Assembly (NCBI GenBank): GCA_037954665.1
Contig: JBBMOL010000022.1
Span: forward strand, 6,882,001 to 6,946,000
Direction of reading: 5' to 3'
Source of the DNA: Laguncularia racemosa
Lineage: Eukaryota > Streptophyta > Magnoliopsida > Myrtales > Combretaceae
Length of the DNA stretch: 64,000 bases
Position numbers and translations under genes: made by a program
Notes under the pieces: model-generated
Database searches by the model: none
What the model was told of the DNA's origin: nothing
What the model saw: the letters and a program-made list of their open reading frames with translations, nothing else
In this document: positions 52,461 to 62,903 of the stretch, piece by piece
How the letters are laid out: each line of letters starts with the position of its first letter
Position numbering within the stretch: the first letter of the stretch is position 1

Positions 52461-53222
52461 TTGAAGACGGCATGCGGATTCGAATCCTCTAAGTTTATTT
52501 TTTTTTTAATTTTTCTAAATTTATTCCCTTAAATACTATTATGTATAAAAATGGTTAAAGTTATAAAAAAAATAAATGATGTCATAATGCATTTCAAATT
52601 TCTAAATAATTTTAATAATTAATTTATAAATTTACAAAAATTTGGAAGAGAGTAAATTTAGAGGATTTATTTTCGAATATATACTTGTAACCACCATGTT
52701 GACACCATGTTGATGGATCAATGAGAAACGATTCGAGAGTATGAAAGAATGGGATAGGATTTAAATAGCGGAAAGATAAAAGCTGAGCTGAATTGACAAA
52801 CCAATGATAAGAAGGTACTTTAAAGTCTAGAAAAAAAAGGTGTTTATTGAACTAGATTCAGAATTGCTTAATATGAAGGGAGGATCAATGCAAATAATTT
52901 ATTTTTGATCCATTATCCTTACCAAACGCCAATTAAGCAATAATTTTTCTGGTTTACGAAGCATTCTCATGTGCTTTAGGAACATAAACGACACAAGGAT
53001 TCCAGATCTTAATACTTGAAGTTCAGCTAATTTTTGTCTACATTCACTATGACTAAAGACCATACTCTTACTATAAAGCCAAAGCCAAGCATATTGCTTT
53101 TTTGTTTCTTCTAAAATTGAGACCTAACTAGGGCTTGCCGCCCATATGTTTATATGTACATCCCAGTTGCATTGTCTTATCTTAGGTTGGTTAAGTCGCA
53201 ATCACGAACACCCTCCATCGGA
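52461..53222. other. Intergenic, no feature recognised
   Basis: AT-rich stretch between the decayed gypsy fragment and the 3' end of CBP60-like copy 2; part is probably the 3' flank of that gene. Confidence 0.4.
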
Positions 53223-56200
53223 TCATGTCTCTGTGATCCTATATTGGATCAAATGTTCAATTGGTGTGGTAATAAACGTTGATGTTACGTGCCAGTCATT
53301 AGCTCCCACTGGTGCACCGCTTGTCATGTATTCACCACTCTCATATGCTTGATCCGATGGGTACCCTCTTTGGTCAAATGGTTTTTCCACAAGTTGACAA
53401 TGATTCATCATAGGATATTGATCTTCCATTTCCCCTGTGAAGCACAGAAGTTTTACCCGATTAGGAGTTATACTTATCTCTATATATATCCAATTATTAT
53501 TATTATTACTATTTTTTCTTTTCTATAAATTAGCATTAGATATAATTACCTTGTGTGAGAAGAGCTGTCTCAGCACACAAAGGACCACCATCAACTTCTT
53601 CTAGTGATCCCCAGCTAAAATAAGCTTGTCTGACTAAGTTCTCAATATAACTCTATACATTGCAAAGAATAAAAAAATGATTAAAAATCAAATATTACGA
53701 AAGTGAAATTTTGTGATTGGTTAATCGAGAAAAAAATTAGATTAAAGTAGGAAATAAATTAATAGAATAATAACACTAGTGGCTTACCTTATTCATCGTA
53801 TTTGTAATATCACGAGGGCTGTAGGTTTGACCATCTATTATCGCCTTTTCGAGTTGACATATAGGATTCAAGAAAAGAGAGCAATTGGATCCTTGGTAAA
53901 TGTAACGTTTATTGCCTAACTCGCAGGTTCTTGCATGCCTCATTGTTGCCTCCCAAATTTTCTCAGACATTCCACTGCCTAAAATCTGACATAAACAAAA
54001 GAAAAATACATTTATAATTTATTTACATTTGGCCAATATTTCTGAATATTTGGAATTAGGCAAAAGATAGTAATAAATATAATTGACTTGTTGATATAGG
54101 ATTAAGTAGACGTACCTTTTTAAGCTTTCTTGAATCAACAACAGACATCTTCAAAAAGTCCTGCACAGTTTTAACCCCTTGGGATGCCAACTTCCTGTGG
54201 AATGCTCCATCTTTTCCAATTTTCTCAAGACGCCAGATATCATCGTTCAAACTAGGTGGATAGTGTTTCTTGTACACTATAAAATTCAACAAATTTAGTA
54301 AATCCAATCTACTGTTTGTTAAAGAGGAAAAACAATTTATAAAAAAAAGAAAAAAGAAAAATTTATGTACGGATGTCTTGTTCTAATTTCGTTAGCTTAA
54401 CATTTTTTCATTAGGTATTCGAAATTTACCAATCCTTTTAATCTATATCTTATCCCTTCTACAATGATGGGAATGAGAGAATCGATTATGCTCCTTTCTA
54501 TGAGAGAGCATACTCATGTTGACCGATTAAAATGTCTTGCTAATTTAAAGCTTATCCACTTGATATGCGATTGGCAACTTTCTAAGTTTTAACTTCTTTC
54601 TTTATCAATATTCTCTGTGTATCCACCTAATCTTCTTGGTTTTGAATTCAGCTAGTTGAGTAGTCAAATGTCTAGCCGGCAAGAAAAAAAAAAAAAATTC
54701 CAAGCAAAACTTGGTCACTAAAGTTTAGTGAAAGAGATAGGACGATTTGTCGCATTTAAGGCTGTACACGTACCTAAGGTGTTGCGAAGCCTTTATTCAA
54801 TGCAATAAAAGATGTGACAAAGCCAAACTCCAGCTGGTCGTTGACTGAAAATCTCCTTTTCCTTAGAAATTGATTAATAACGATGCATTTGATAAAAATT
54901 GAAATATTTGTCCTTGTTTTACTCTATTTGGTTGTTAAAATTATTAATATATTTTATCAACTTTTTTTTTTCTTACTATTTACCATTTCTCATATGAAAA
55001 TTGACCCAAATAAAACTTATCGCATGTAGAACTATATATATTTGTTTTATTGATTTTTTTGATACATAGCAAATTGGGACTTATATACGATATAATTATT
55101 ATATATATCATCTCTCAGATCCTACACGGTAAAAAATGAACGCAATTATAATTATATTGCACCGAGCATATACTCAATCGACCATGATCTATGAAAAGGC
55201 ACCAAAAGGATTGATACTGTGTTGATTAAATGACTCACAAATAGATTAACCGTACTATCATGTTTAGTCGTGTCCTTTCAGGTCATTATTCCAACGAGAA
55301 AGCGACCTTTTAGTCATAATTCATTAATATATTATATAGTCAGGGAAAAAAGAAAAAAGAAAAAAAACCTTATGGAAAATGCAACATTCCCGTCAGTTAA
55401 TATATCATTGAAGCAATAGTATAAAATTCCTAAACATGAATAATCTTACAAATTATTCATGAATAGAGGTGATTATGTATTCCTGAATAATGTTGGACAA
55501 CTATCAATCCATTGGACCTAATTTAAATATATTATAGTAATTTATTAGGATGGAGATTTTCTCTCTTATTTAGGACTCACTACTCATAGATTGGAGTGGA
55601 ATTTGGATATATATATATATATATAACTATAGAAAACTCGTTAGGTAAGTTCAATTAAGAATGGTTTGGATAATAGTAATATGAGACTTATTATATTCTT
55701 CACATAAATACTGTCACGAAAACAACTAATATCACATGTCTAGATATATAAAATAAATTAGGAAACGAAACCCACGCATACGGCAGATAATTGGATGGAT
55801 GTGTTTCGCCAAGACAATCAATTCTTTGTCAAGTTGGGAGGCTGTTTGGTCAACTTATTTTATCTCTCTACTCTATGATTTAAATTTGCAAATAATAAAA
55901 GTGAAAGATGGAACTACATGAATAATTAACTTACATTCACCACGATGGTCCTTGACGACAAATGCCTCGGTCATGGCTTCTTTGATCCGCTGTCCTTGGA
56001 AACTCCCAGGAACCACTCTTGCACCGAGTCTAAATTTTCTACTCCTAATCCAGCTTGAATTGTCCGTTAATTCAATTTCTCCAACAGTTGCACAAGCATT
56101 CCTCATGGTGAAATTCACGTCCCCAGCTAGCAAAGGCCTCTTTCCTTGCCTCTCTCTCACAACGTTATTCTCGAATTCCTCCACTGTCCAATTGTTCTTG

Positions 56201-57317
56201 TCTCCCGGGTTGAAATCCCCGTCCAGGACGACGATTTCAACCTTGATCGAGTGGGGGGGATCAGCAACTTGGTCGCCTCTAGCATCCACGATTATGATTT
56301 GAAGTGGAGATGAATCGGCATCAACAACTTTTGTGCCGGTGAAAATAGGAAGCATGAGATTTTTGCTGAATTTCAGTTGGAGGGTTGAGGGCTCAAGGGC
56401 TTGGATTCGGAGTGATTGAGAGCGAGTGAGAGGGCGGGTGCACCGTCTTAGACCCCGCTCAACCTCTTCATTCACCTAAGAAAAATAATGGTGCAGAAAC
56501 CAGAATTTTAATTAGTTGAAAGCGTGCAATTTTAGTTTATAACATTAATTAGGGTTTTGTGGTTCTCATCTATATGCTAAAGTTACGTTAATTAGCACAC
56601 TAATCATACATAAAATATCACTATGCTTCTTTATATATACATCCGATCCAATCAATAGCGGCTTTATATCCAATCAAATTACAATGAAATAATCGTATTA
56701 TTATGTATTTACTTTCTATCTAAAACTTTTGTAATCATTGATACTCATACCAAACTAGGCGTGTGATTTGTGAAAACTTTTGGAGAGAACTTATCATCTT
56801 ACCACTCTTCTTAACATTGGCTCCAAAGCTGAGCAGAAGTTCCTCATGGAATTAACCATAACCACTTCTCCAATCACACTGTCCAGCACCCAAAATAAAT
56901 AAATAAATAAGTAAAAATAATTTCTTATTTGCAATACAGAACTAATATATAATACTAAAATGGCAAGTCTTATATATACATACAAGTTGGTTTTCATATG
57001 ACAACTAATTTCTAAATCTAGACTCAAAGTGAAGAAACATGAATTAGTCAAAAGAGAAAACCTGAAAACAAACTCTTTTTTTTTTTTTCTCCTTCTTCGA
57101 TAAATCAAGGGCTTTCTAGCTCGGATCTCTTAATGAAATAATTAGGTTTGATACATAACCTCTACATATATGCAAGAAACTAACAAAGTGTTGCAAGTAA
57201 AGAGCCAAGGTATACATACGAAGCAAAACTGGGTCGAGTTCTGAATCTTTTTTCACTTTGCCGATCCACTTCATCTTGGTTTGAACTAGACTCGGTAAGG
57301 AACCGTTTTGCTGCCAT
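53223..57317 (-). CDS. SARD1/CBP60g-type calmodulin-binding protein 60-like, copy 2 (462 aa)
   Basis: Seven exons in gene order: 57220-57317, 56803-56878, 55935-56475, 54116-54276, 53788-53985, 53550-53652, 53223-53434. They total 1389 bases with TGA, all GT-AG and phase-consistent. The first four exons and exon 6 have exactly the same lengths as in copy 1. The protein starts MAAKRFLTESS with basic EKRFRTRP. It then has SALEPMLRRVVNEEVERG (about 47-65), the CBP60 core with FTGTKVVDADSSPLQI and SSWIRSRKFRLGAR (198-211), KDHRGELYKKHYPPSLND, WRLEKIGKDGAFH, the LNPICQLEKAIIDGQ segment and NLVRQAYFSW. CBP60g and SARD1 of Arabidopsis are nuclear DNA-binding activators of salicylic-acid-linked immunity genes; SARD1 does not bind calmodulin. 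Whether this protein binds calmodulin cannot be told from sequence. The long intron 3 (54277-55934) contains no recognisable insertion. Confidence 0.93.
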
Positions 57318-57359
57318 TTTGTGTTTGTACTATGAAACTATTTGGCAAAATCAAGGAAA

Positions 57360-57655
57360 AGGATGTATTTATATGTCTCTCGGACAAGAATGATTGAGAA
57401 AGAGGGAGTTAAGAGCTAGGAAATTTAAGTGAAAGAGTTGGGAAGGAGTGTACGAGAACAAGTTAGAGAAAACTAATTTCTACTAGGAATTATTAATATT
57501 GTGTAGTAATATATGAAATATAAAAGGAAGGGTGGGTGAAGATTCGTCGAACATGGCGAGAAACAGCTAGGCAAGAGACATAGATTAAACCATTCAAATG
57601 ACCTATGGCCCGATGATGTAACGACTTTGACGTCAACTTCAGCTCAAGTCAACTC
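57360..57655 (-). promoter_or_regulatory. Promoter of CBP60-like copy 2 with W-box and TGA elements
   Basis: TATAAATA (complement of 57366-57373) lies about 50 bases before the ATG. Upstream, TTGAC occurs on the gene strand (complement of 57648-57652), and a perfect palindrome TTGACGTCAA lies at 57627-57636. That palindrome contains both a W-box core and the TGACG bZIP (TGA-factor) site. The flanking blocks 'agaaacagctaggcaag' and 'ctcaagtcaac' are conserved with copy 1. Confidence 0.6.
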
Positions 57656-57659
57656 CTGT

Positions 57660-59566
57660 TTCTCTCTCTTCTGCCCTCAGTTTTGGTGGAAAATGAGATC
57701 ACAATTCACACATTACGCACAGGACGATATTAGGTTAAATTAGTAGTAGATGATTACAAAAAGAGTCTCTAATTTAAACTATTTATAATAATTTACAAAT
57801 TAGTTTTTATTCATTATATATACATATATATTTTTAATTTTTTATTTAAAATCTTTATTGTAAGATCTTTTTAAGTTACCAAATGATACATTCTAATAAT
57901 TTTCTCTTTACACACTATCATCACAGTAAAAGGAAAACATTTACTAAATCTCCTACTTTACCCTATCGCATATTTGATTGTATGAACGAAGGGTCTATTT
58001 TAAAATAAGTAGACATTTTAGAAAAACATTTTTCACATTTTCAATCTTACTAGTTGGGTGTTGCTTAGAGGATCGAGTTTGTTGTCCTTTTTGTAGAAAA
58101 AGAAAGTGCAATTTTAATCCATTTTAGCTAATGTTTAATTTAGGTAATACATATAGGACATTTTGGACCACTAGAAATCCTAAATATTTGTGTGAAGTTA
58201 AGGGTGAGGGTCCATTTTGATGTGACATATTACTATAGCGTCCGTCTTGAGATGTACAGATAAATGGATGAACATTAGCATGATGTAATTTATAAACTTG
58301 TAAAATATTTTGGCTATGGATGAACACTAACATGATGTGATTTATAAACTCGTAAGATATTTTGGCTTGAAATAACATGGTCAATAAACAAGTTGACATA
58401 ACTCAGATACAATTAACACAATCAAACGGATCGACGGATGGACATGAAATAACATTAATTATTTGATATGTTCATTAAATGGGATTATAGGTTGACACGA
58501 TTATCCAACATTATCATAGTTATTTGAAGTTTAGGATATTAATTTAACCGTGTTAAGTGAGTACACAAACTCTGCATGAATTTGACATTAACTCTGTTGT
58601 ATTGAAGCATAGTATACCAGCAAATAGAAACACGAATACAAATTATCAAACAAATATAACAATAAATTGAGAAAGGAAAAGAGAGAGTGCACCAAGATTT
58701 AGGTGGGAAGAAGCTCAATAGAGGAGAGAACCCATAGACAAAAGTAGACGATTTTGTTAAGAAAATGGGAGTATGAGATTGAGTTATAATATGTCATTTC
58801 TTTTGCAGGTACTAATAACCCTTAGGCATGTGTTTTTCATTTATATGAACTCAATAAAAGTTTCAATTACGCCCATAAACTTATCTTCTGTATCTTGTTG
58901 ATCGAATATTTATGATCTCAAATGCCTAGAAAAACTTAAAAAAGGGTTCTTCCATCTTTAAAACATCTCAAACTAAATTGCACAACGAATACAAGTTAGT
59001 TTAATAATTCTCAAAAGTACTCTACTTGAAATTGAATGCTCATCCAAAGCTACAAAAACACTCCTATAAAACAAACATTGATAGGCAACAGAGATCAAAA
59101 CACACTCCTTTGCCTTAGCTTACCAAGGGCCTAGTGTTATCTTTAATCAACACCAACTAAGTTGAAGTAGTACTTGCACTTCCCAAGGGCCAAGTTCTCC
59201 GTTAATAGAAAAAGAAAATTGCACGAATAAAACCCATGAGTAAAAAGAGATAACTTCACTATATAAAATGGGAGTAGGAGGCTGGATTACAATACATAAT
59301 CTCTCTTTTAAGGACAAAAGTAACCCTTCCCAATGTGCTTCCCAATCTTGGGGACTTTAAAAATGTTTCATTTTATGCCTAAAAAAAATCTGGATGTAAG
59401 TACATGATTCATGTATAAAATAGGCAAAATTAGTTTAATTAGACCAACTTCATTTAAGCGGTTGTTCCAACCACCTTGGCCTTGGGGTGGTCGGAGTTAT
59501 TTTTTTTTCTTTTTATGAATTTCTTAAATTTTTTTTAATTTTTAATAATTTACTTTATTAATATTA
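57660..59566. other. Intergenic; one 52-bp tandem duplication, no gene
   Basis: No coding domain. Two copies of a 52-base unit begin at 58267 and 58319 ('gatgaacattagcatgatgt' / 'gatgaacactaacatgatgt'). Confidence 0.45.
58267..58370. repeat. 52-bp tandem duplication
   Basis: Two adjacent units differing at about seven positions, ending 'aagatattttggctt' or similar. Confidence 0.85.
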
Positions 59567-59571
59567 TATTA

Positions 59572-60226
59572 TGACGCAGCGCGGAAGCAAAACGAAACAA
59601 ATCCGAGATTGGATTGGTTTCACACAACAAAGGCACACGCTTTGATGCAAATTTGGTTGCGCACAACCCGGAAATTAGAGAAAACTCTTTCTCAAAGTGT
59701 ATTCAAATGTGTAATAAAACGTAACCCTAGCGTATCTGATAAGAGGGTATTTATACTCCCTCGTACAATGTCTAGAAAAGGAAAATCTAAGCGTACACGT
59801 GGAAAGAAATAATAAAATACGCGTCATAAACGGTCTCATACACGGCCGTGTATGTAAGCCGTGTACGACTCTGTGAGTATTCTTGTCTAGGTACACGGTC
59901 AAGTTCCCAGCCGTGTAAGGAAACCGTGTTCGTCCATGTTGAGATCTTGGTCGAATACACGGTCACGACGCACGACCGTGTATGGGGACTGTGTATACTT
60001 CTGTGGAAATCTGACTGAAGACACGGTTGCGAAGCACGGTCGTCTCCTAGCCGTGTAAGGAAGCCGTGTATACGTCTGTGGAACTCAGCAACGGATGCAC
60101 GGTCGAGATACTCGGTCGTCTCCTGGCCGTGTAATGAAGCCGTGTATACGTCTATGAACTCTGAATTGGATACACGGTCTCTATGCACGGCCGTGTGTTC
60201 AGGCCGTGTGTCCCCTGTCTCCATCA
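59572..60226 (-). repeat. 3' LTR of the AKR-carrying element
   Basis: Starts (minus strand) TGATGGAGACAGGGG and ends GCTGCGTCA. TATAAATA is the complement of 59748-59755. ACACGG/CCGTGT motifs fill 59829-60215. Confidence 0.95.
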
Positions 60227-60238
60227 TTCTCCCCCACC
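60227..60238 (-). other. Polypurine tract of the AKR-carrying element
   Basis: GGTGGGGGAGAA on the minus strand directly before the 3' LTR. Confidence 0.8.
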
Positions 60239-60244
60239 AATGGA

Positions 60245-60635
60245 GAACTCGACCCCGAGTTCTCGTCCGGATATAGAGGCGTATCAACGGAATGAAAAGG
60301 TGACAGTCCGCCACATTGAAGGTCCGAGAGATCTTCATGATTTCCGGAAGGCCGACCACATAGGCGTTGTCATTGATTTTGGCCACTATATTGTAGGGCC
60401 CATACTTCTTCGGCTGCCACTTGCTAAGGGTACCAACGGGGAAATGCCCTATCCTTAAGAACACCATCACGGGGTCTCCCACCTAAAACATGTTCTGCTT
60501 CTTATGCTTATCAGTTGTCTTCTTGTAGCGCTCATTTACTTTCTCAATTTGTTCTTTGATTTCTGACGCCACTGGGTGGCACTGTTCCTCCAGGCGTTTT
60601 GCTGCTACGTAGGTCTCCTCACCTTTGGGAAAGGA
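60245..60635 (-). pseudogene. Integrase C-terminal tail of the AKR-carrying element
   Basis: Starts after the AKR segment (FPKGEETYVAAKRLEEQ) and runs to a TAG at 60483-60485, which replaces the expected Gln before VGDPVMVFLR. It then continues with KKYGPYNIVAKINDNAYVV and ISRTFNVADCHLF, where the frame shifts to one ending in YPDENSGSSSPLVGEN. It is collinear with the tail of the 5.85-kb element (NDNAYVVQLPEDMNIS), showing a common ancestor that had full pol. Confidence 0.85.
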
Positions 60636-62210
60636 AACTAGGTCCACTTCAAATCGGGTTCTAACAGGCAAACCATAGCTATTCTGCATGCTAACAATCT
60701 TTGGAACCCCTTCAACTTTAGAAGCTTGAACAAACTCCATTATTCCACATGTAGCCTCATTTGAAACACCAATGTAGCGATCCCTTCCTTCATTGATAAC
60801 ATCTTGTAGGGCCTGTAACTGCTCAACAAAAGGCACACTTGGCTGCCACTTTGAAAAATCATATGAGTACTCACTAAATAGTGGAACATAGCAATCTGAC
60901 CAATGAATTTGCAGCAAATCAATGTCGTTAGTGCCAAGTCTCTTAAGGCTTTTCTCGACACTCTCTTGGATGTTAGCAGCATCAACTCGTAAAACCTTTG
61001 CATTTTCACGAATATAGCTTGACCTTTCTGAATAGCTACAAACTTTTGTTACCACTATGGCCTTGTCATGTGGTTGAGACTTTAACCAGCTACCAATATA
61101 ACAACTTGTTTTTCCTTGAGTTTCTTTCTTCGTTGGAATTGGATAAGCCTCAGTAGTGTCCAAAGTATTTGTGCCACTCTCAAATGCATAACTGAGAATG
61201 TCATGAGCGTCTTTCCCTGTGTTTTGCCCTCCATAAGTCATCTCTAGCGCTTCCTCTGGTTTGAAGTATAAGTTTCTTGGGAAGACATTAAACCCTACAT
61301 CCTTAATCTCCTTCGTTGGTGCAATGATTATGCTCAGAGTATCTCCAGCCTTCGACTCTTTAGTCACTGTCATCTCCGGCTCGTCATTCAACAAAGGCGA
61401 GTCCACAATAGCTTCCTCACCAACACAATTTTCATAGGCTTCCACTGCTTTTCCACTGCCTCCACCATCATCAACCAATGTACTATGATCTTCAAAGGTT
61501 GAGTTTTTCTCTTGTTCGACCATCCCCTCTTTAAGCACTTCCGGAATTAAATTTACAAGCTTAGGTGTTTGTGGAATTTCTTGAGGGAGGATTCGCTCGT
61601 AATCAAGGGGAAAGAACTTTTGTTCTAACAAGCATTGCATCATAAACCAAGTCCTCATCGGATCTTTACCCTCAAGGCGTCTTAACCCCTGGAGTCGTTC
61701 CCACCAATACAACGCATCACCCCACAAACGACTTTCCACTAACTCTATCTTCATTCCCTTGGAAACCCTCATATGGTAAAAGAATCTTTCTATGTTCTCT
61801 ATCCAAACCCAAAACTCATCCAGACTCTCGGAACCATCAAACTCCGATACAACATATTTAAATTGAGAAAAGATTTCATCTTTATACCTGTAGTTATGCC
61901 GGTTGTACCGACTTATGTTACCGTGGCCTCTTCTCCTAGGCAAATTATTAAGAATCTCGTCTTCATCATCCGTATCATAAGTAACAGAACTGTTCCTTGG
62001 ATCGCCTTCCGGTCGTCTCCAATAGATCTGCCTGCTACCGTTGGTATTGGATCGATAGATCAGAGCCTCACGACGTTGTTCCGCTCGCCGGATTTTTTGA
62101 CCCATGGTTTCCTCTACCGCCCTTCGTATTGGTTGCCCGTAACGTAGGACTTCCGTACCTCGAACACCGTCAAGCATACGACTGCCGTCAACACCGTCGT
62201 TAGTCGACAT
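60486..62210 (-). CDS. gag-aldo-keto reductase fusion ORF (575 aa)
   Basis: A single uninterrupted frame from ATG 62210 to TAG 60483-60485. Residues 1-209 are a truncated gag (MSTNDGVDGSRMLDGV..., then FDGSESLDEFWVWIENIERF and WWERLQGL), ending at PLDYERILPQ where related gag would continue. Residues 210-317 are of unknown origin, acidic. Residues about 318-525 are the N-terminal half of a plant NADP-dependent aldo-keto reductase of the At1g04420 type (NTLDTTEAYPIP, KKETQGKT, YSERSSYIRENAKVLRVDAA, DLLQIHW, RYIGVSNEA, VSMQNSYGL). The AKR tetrad is present: Asp351, Tyr356, Lys389, His436. The first strand and the C-terminal half of the barrel, with much of the cofactor-binding region, are missing, so enzyme activity is doubtful. 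Residues 526-575 return to pol. No introns interrupt the AKR part. Function unknown. Confidence 0.9.
60636..61259 (-). other. Captured host aldo-keto reductase segment
   Basis: About 208 codons matching the plant AKR described above, in sense and in frame with gag. It begins at about ALEMTYGGQN (family: MTFGEQN) and stops abruptly after RFEVDLV, after which integrase-tail sequence starts. Host genes of this family have several introns; their absence implies capture from spliced RNA. The parent gene is not in this window. Confidence 0.85.
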
Positions 62211-62229
62211 CTCCGCAGGAAATTACCTT

Positions 62230-62241
62230 GCTCTGATACCA
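62230..62241 (-). other. Primer-binding site of the AKR-carrying element
   Basis: TGGTATCAGAGC on the minus strand, two bases inside the 5' LTR; identical to that of the 5.85-kb element. Confidence 0.9.
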
Positions 62242-62243
62242 AC

Positions 62244-62898
62244 TGACGCAGCGCGGAAGCAAAACGAAACGAATCCGAGATTGGATTGGTTTCACACAAC
62301 AAAGGCACATGCTTTGATGCAAATTTGGTTGCGTACAACCCGGAAATTAGAGAAAACTCTCTCTCAAAGTGTATTCAAATGTGTAATAAAATGTAACCCT
62401 AGCGTATTTAACAAGAGGGTATTTATACTCCCTCGTACAATGTCTAGAAAAGGAAAATCTAAGCGTACACGTGGAAAGAAATAATAAAATACGCGTCATA
62501 AACGGTCTCATACACGGCCGTGTATGTAAGCCGTGTACGACTCTGTGAGTATTCTTGTCTAGGTACACGGTCAAGTTCCCAGCCGTGTAAGGAAACCATG
62601 TTCGTCCATGTTGAGATCTTGATTGAATACACGGTCACGACGCACGACCGTGTATGGGGACCGTGTATACTTCTGTGGAAATCTGACTGAAGACACGGTC
62701 GCGAAGCACCGTCGTCTCCTAGCCGTGTAAGGAAGCCGTGTATACGTCTGTGAAACTCAGCAACGGATGCACGGTCGAGATACTCGGTCGTCTCCTGGCC
62801 GTGTAATGAAGCCGTGTATACGTCTGTGAACTCTGAATTGGATACACGGTCTCTATGCACGGCCGTGTGTTCAGGCCGTGTGTCCCCTGTCTCCATCA
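62244..62898 (-). repeat. 5' LTR of the AKR-carrying element
   Basis: Partner of 59572-60226. TATAAATA is the complement of 62420-62427, and a CCACGTGTACGC element lies near 62465. The U3 motif array occupies about 62501-62887. Confidence 0.95.
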
Positions 62899-62903
62899 TA
62901 TTA

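Larger units (their letters stand above)
59572..62898 (-). mobile_element. Non-autonomous LTR retrotransposon carrying a captured aldo-keto reductase fragment, 3327 bp
   Basis: Read on the minus strand: 5' LTR 62244-62898, primer-binding site 62230-62241, gag-AKR chimera 60486-62210, integrase-tail remnant to about 60245, polypurine tract 60227-60238, 3' LTR 59572-60226. Target duplication TATTA (59567-59571 and 62899-62903) is perfect. Both LTRs are 655 bases and differ at about 16 positions by my count, so insertion is fairly recent. Protease, RT, RNase H and most of integrase are absent, so it must depend on another element. LTR ends, R-U5 and primer site resemble the 5.85-kb gypsy element at 44458-50309. 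Confidence 0.95.

Noticed and set aside
59829..60215. CRISPR-like repeat array
   Set aside because: Repeat units vary in length and sequence, spacing is irregular, the array is inside an LTR, and the genome is a plant's.
60183..60458. Plus-strand ORF
   Set aside because: Antisense of the integrase tail and U3 of the AKR-carrying element.
61773..62203. Plus-strand ORFs of 124 and 68 codons
   Set aside because: Antisense of the gag part of the gag-AKR frame.
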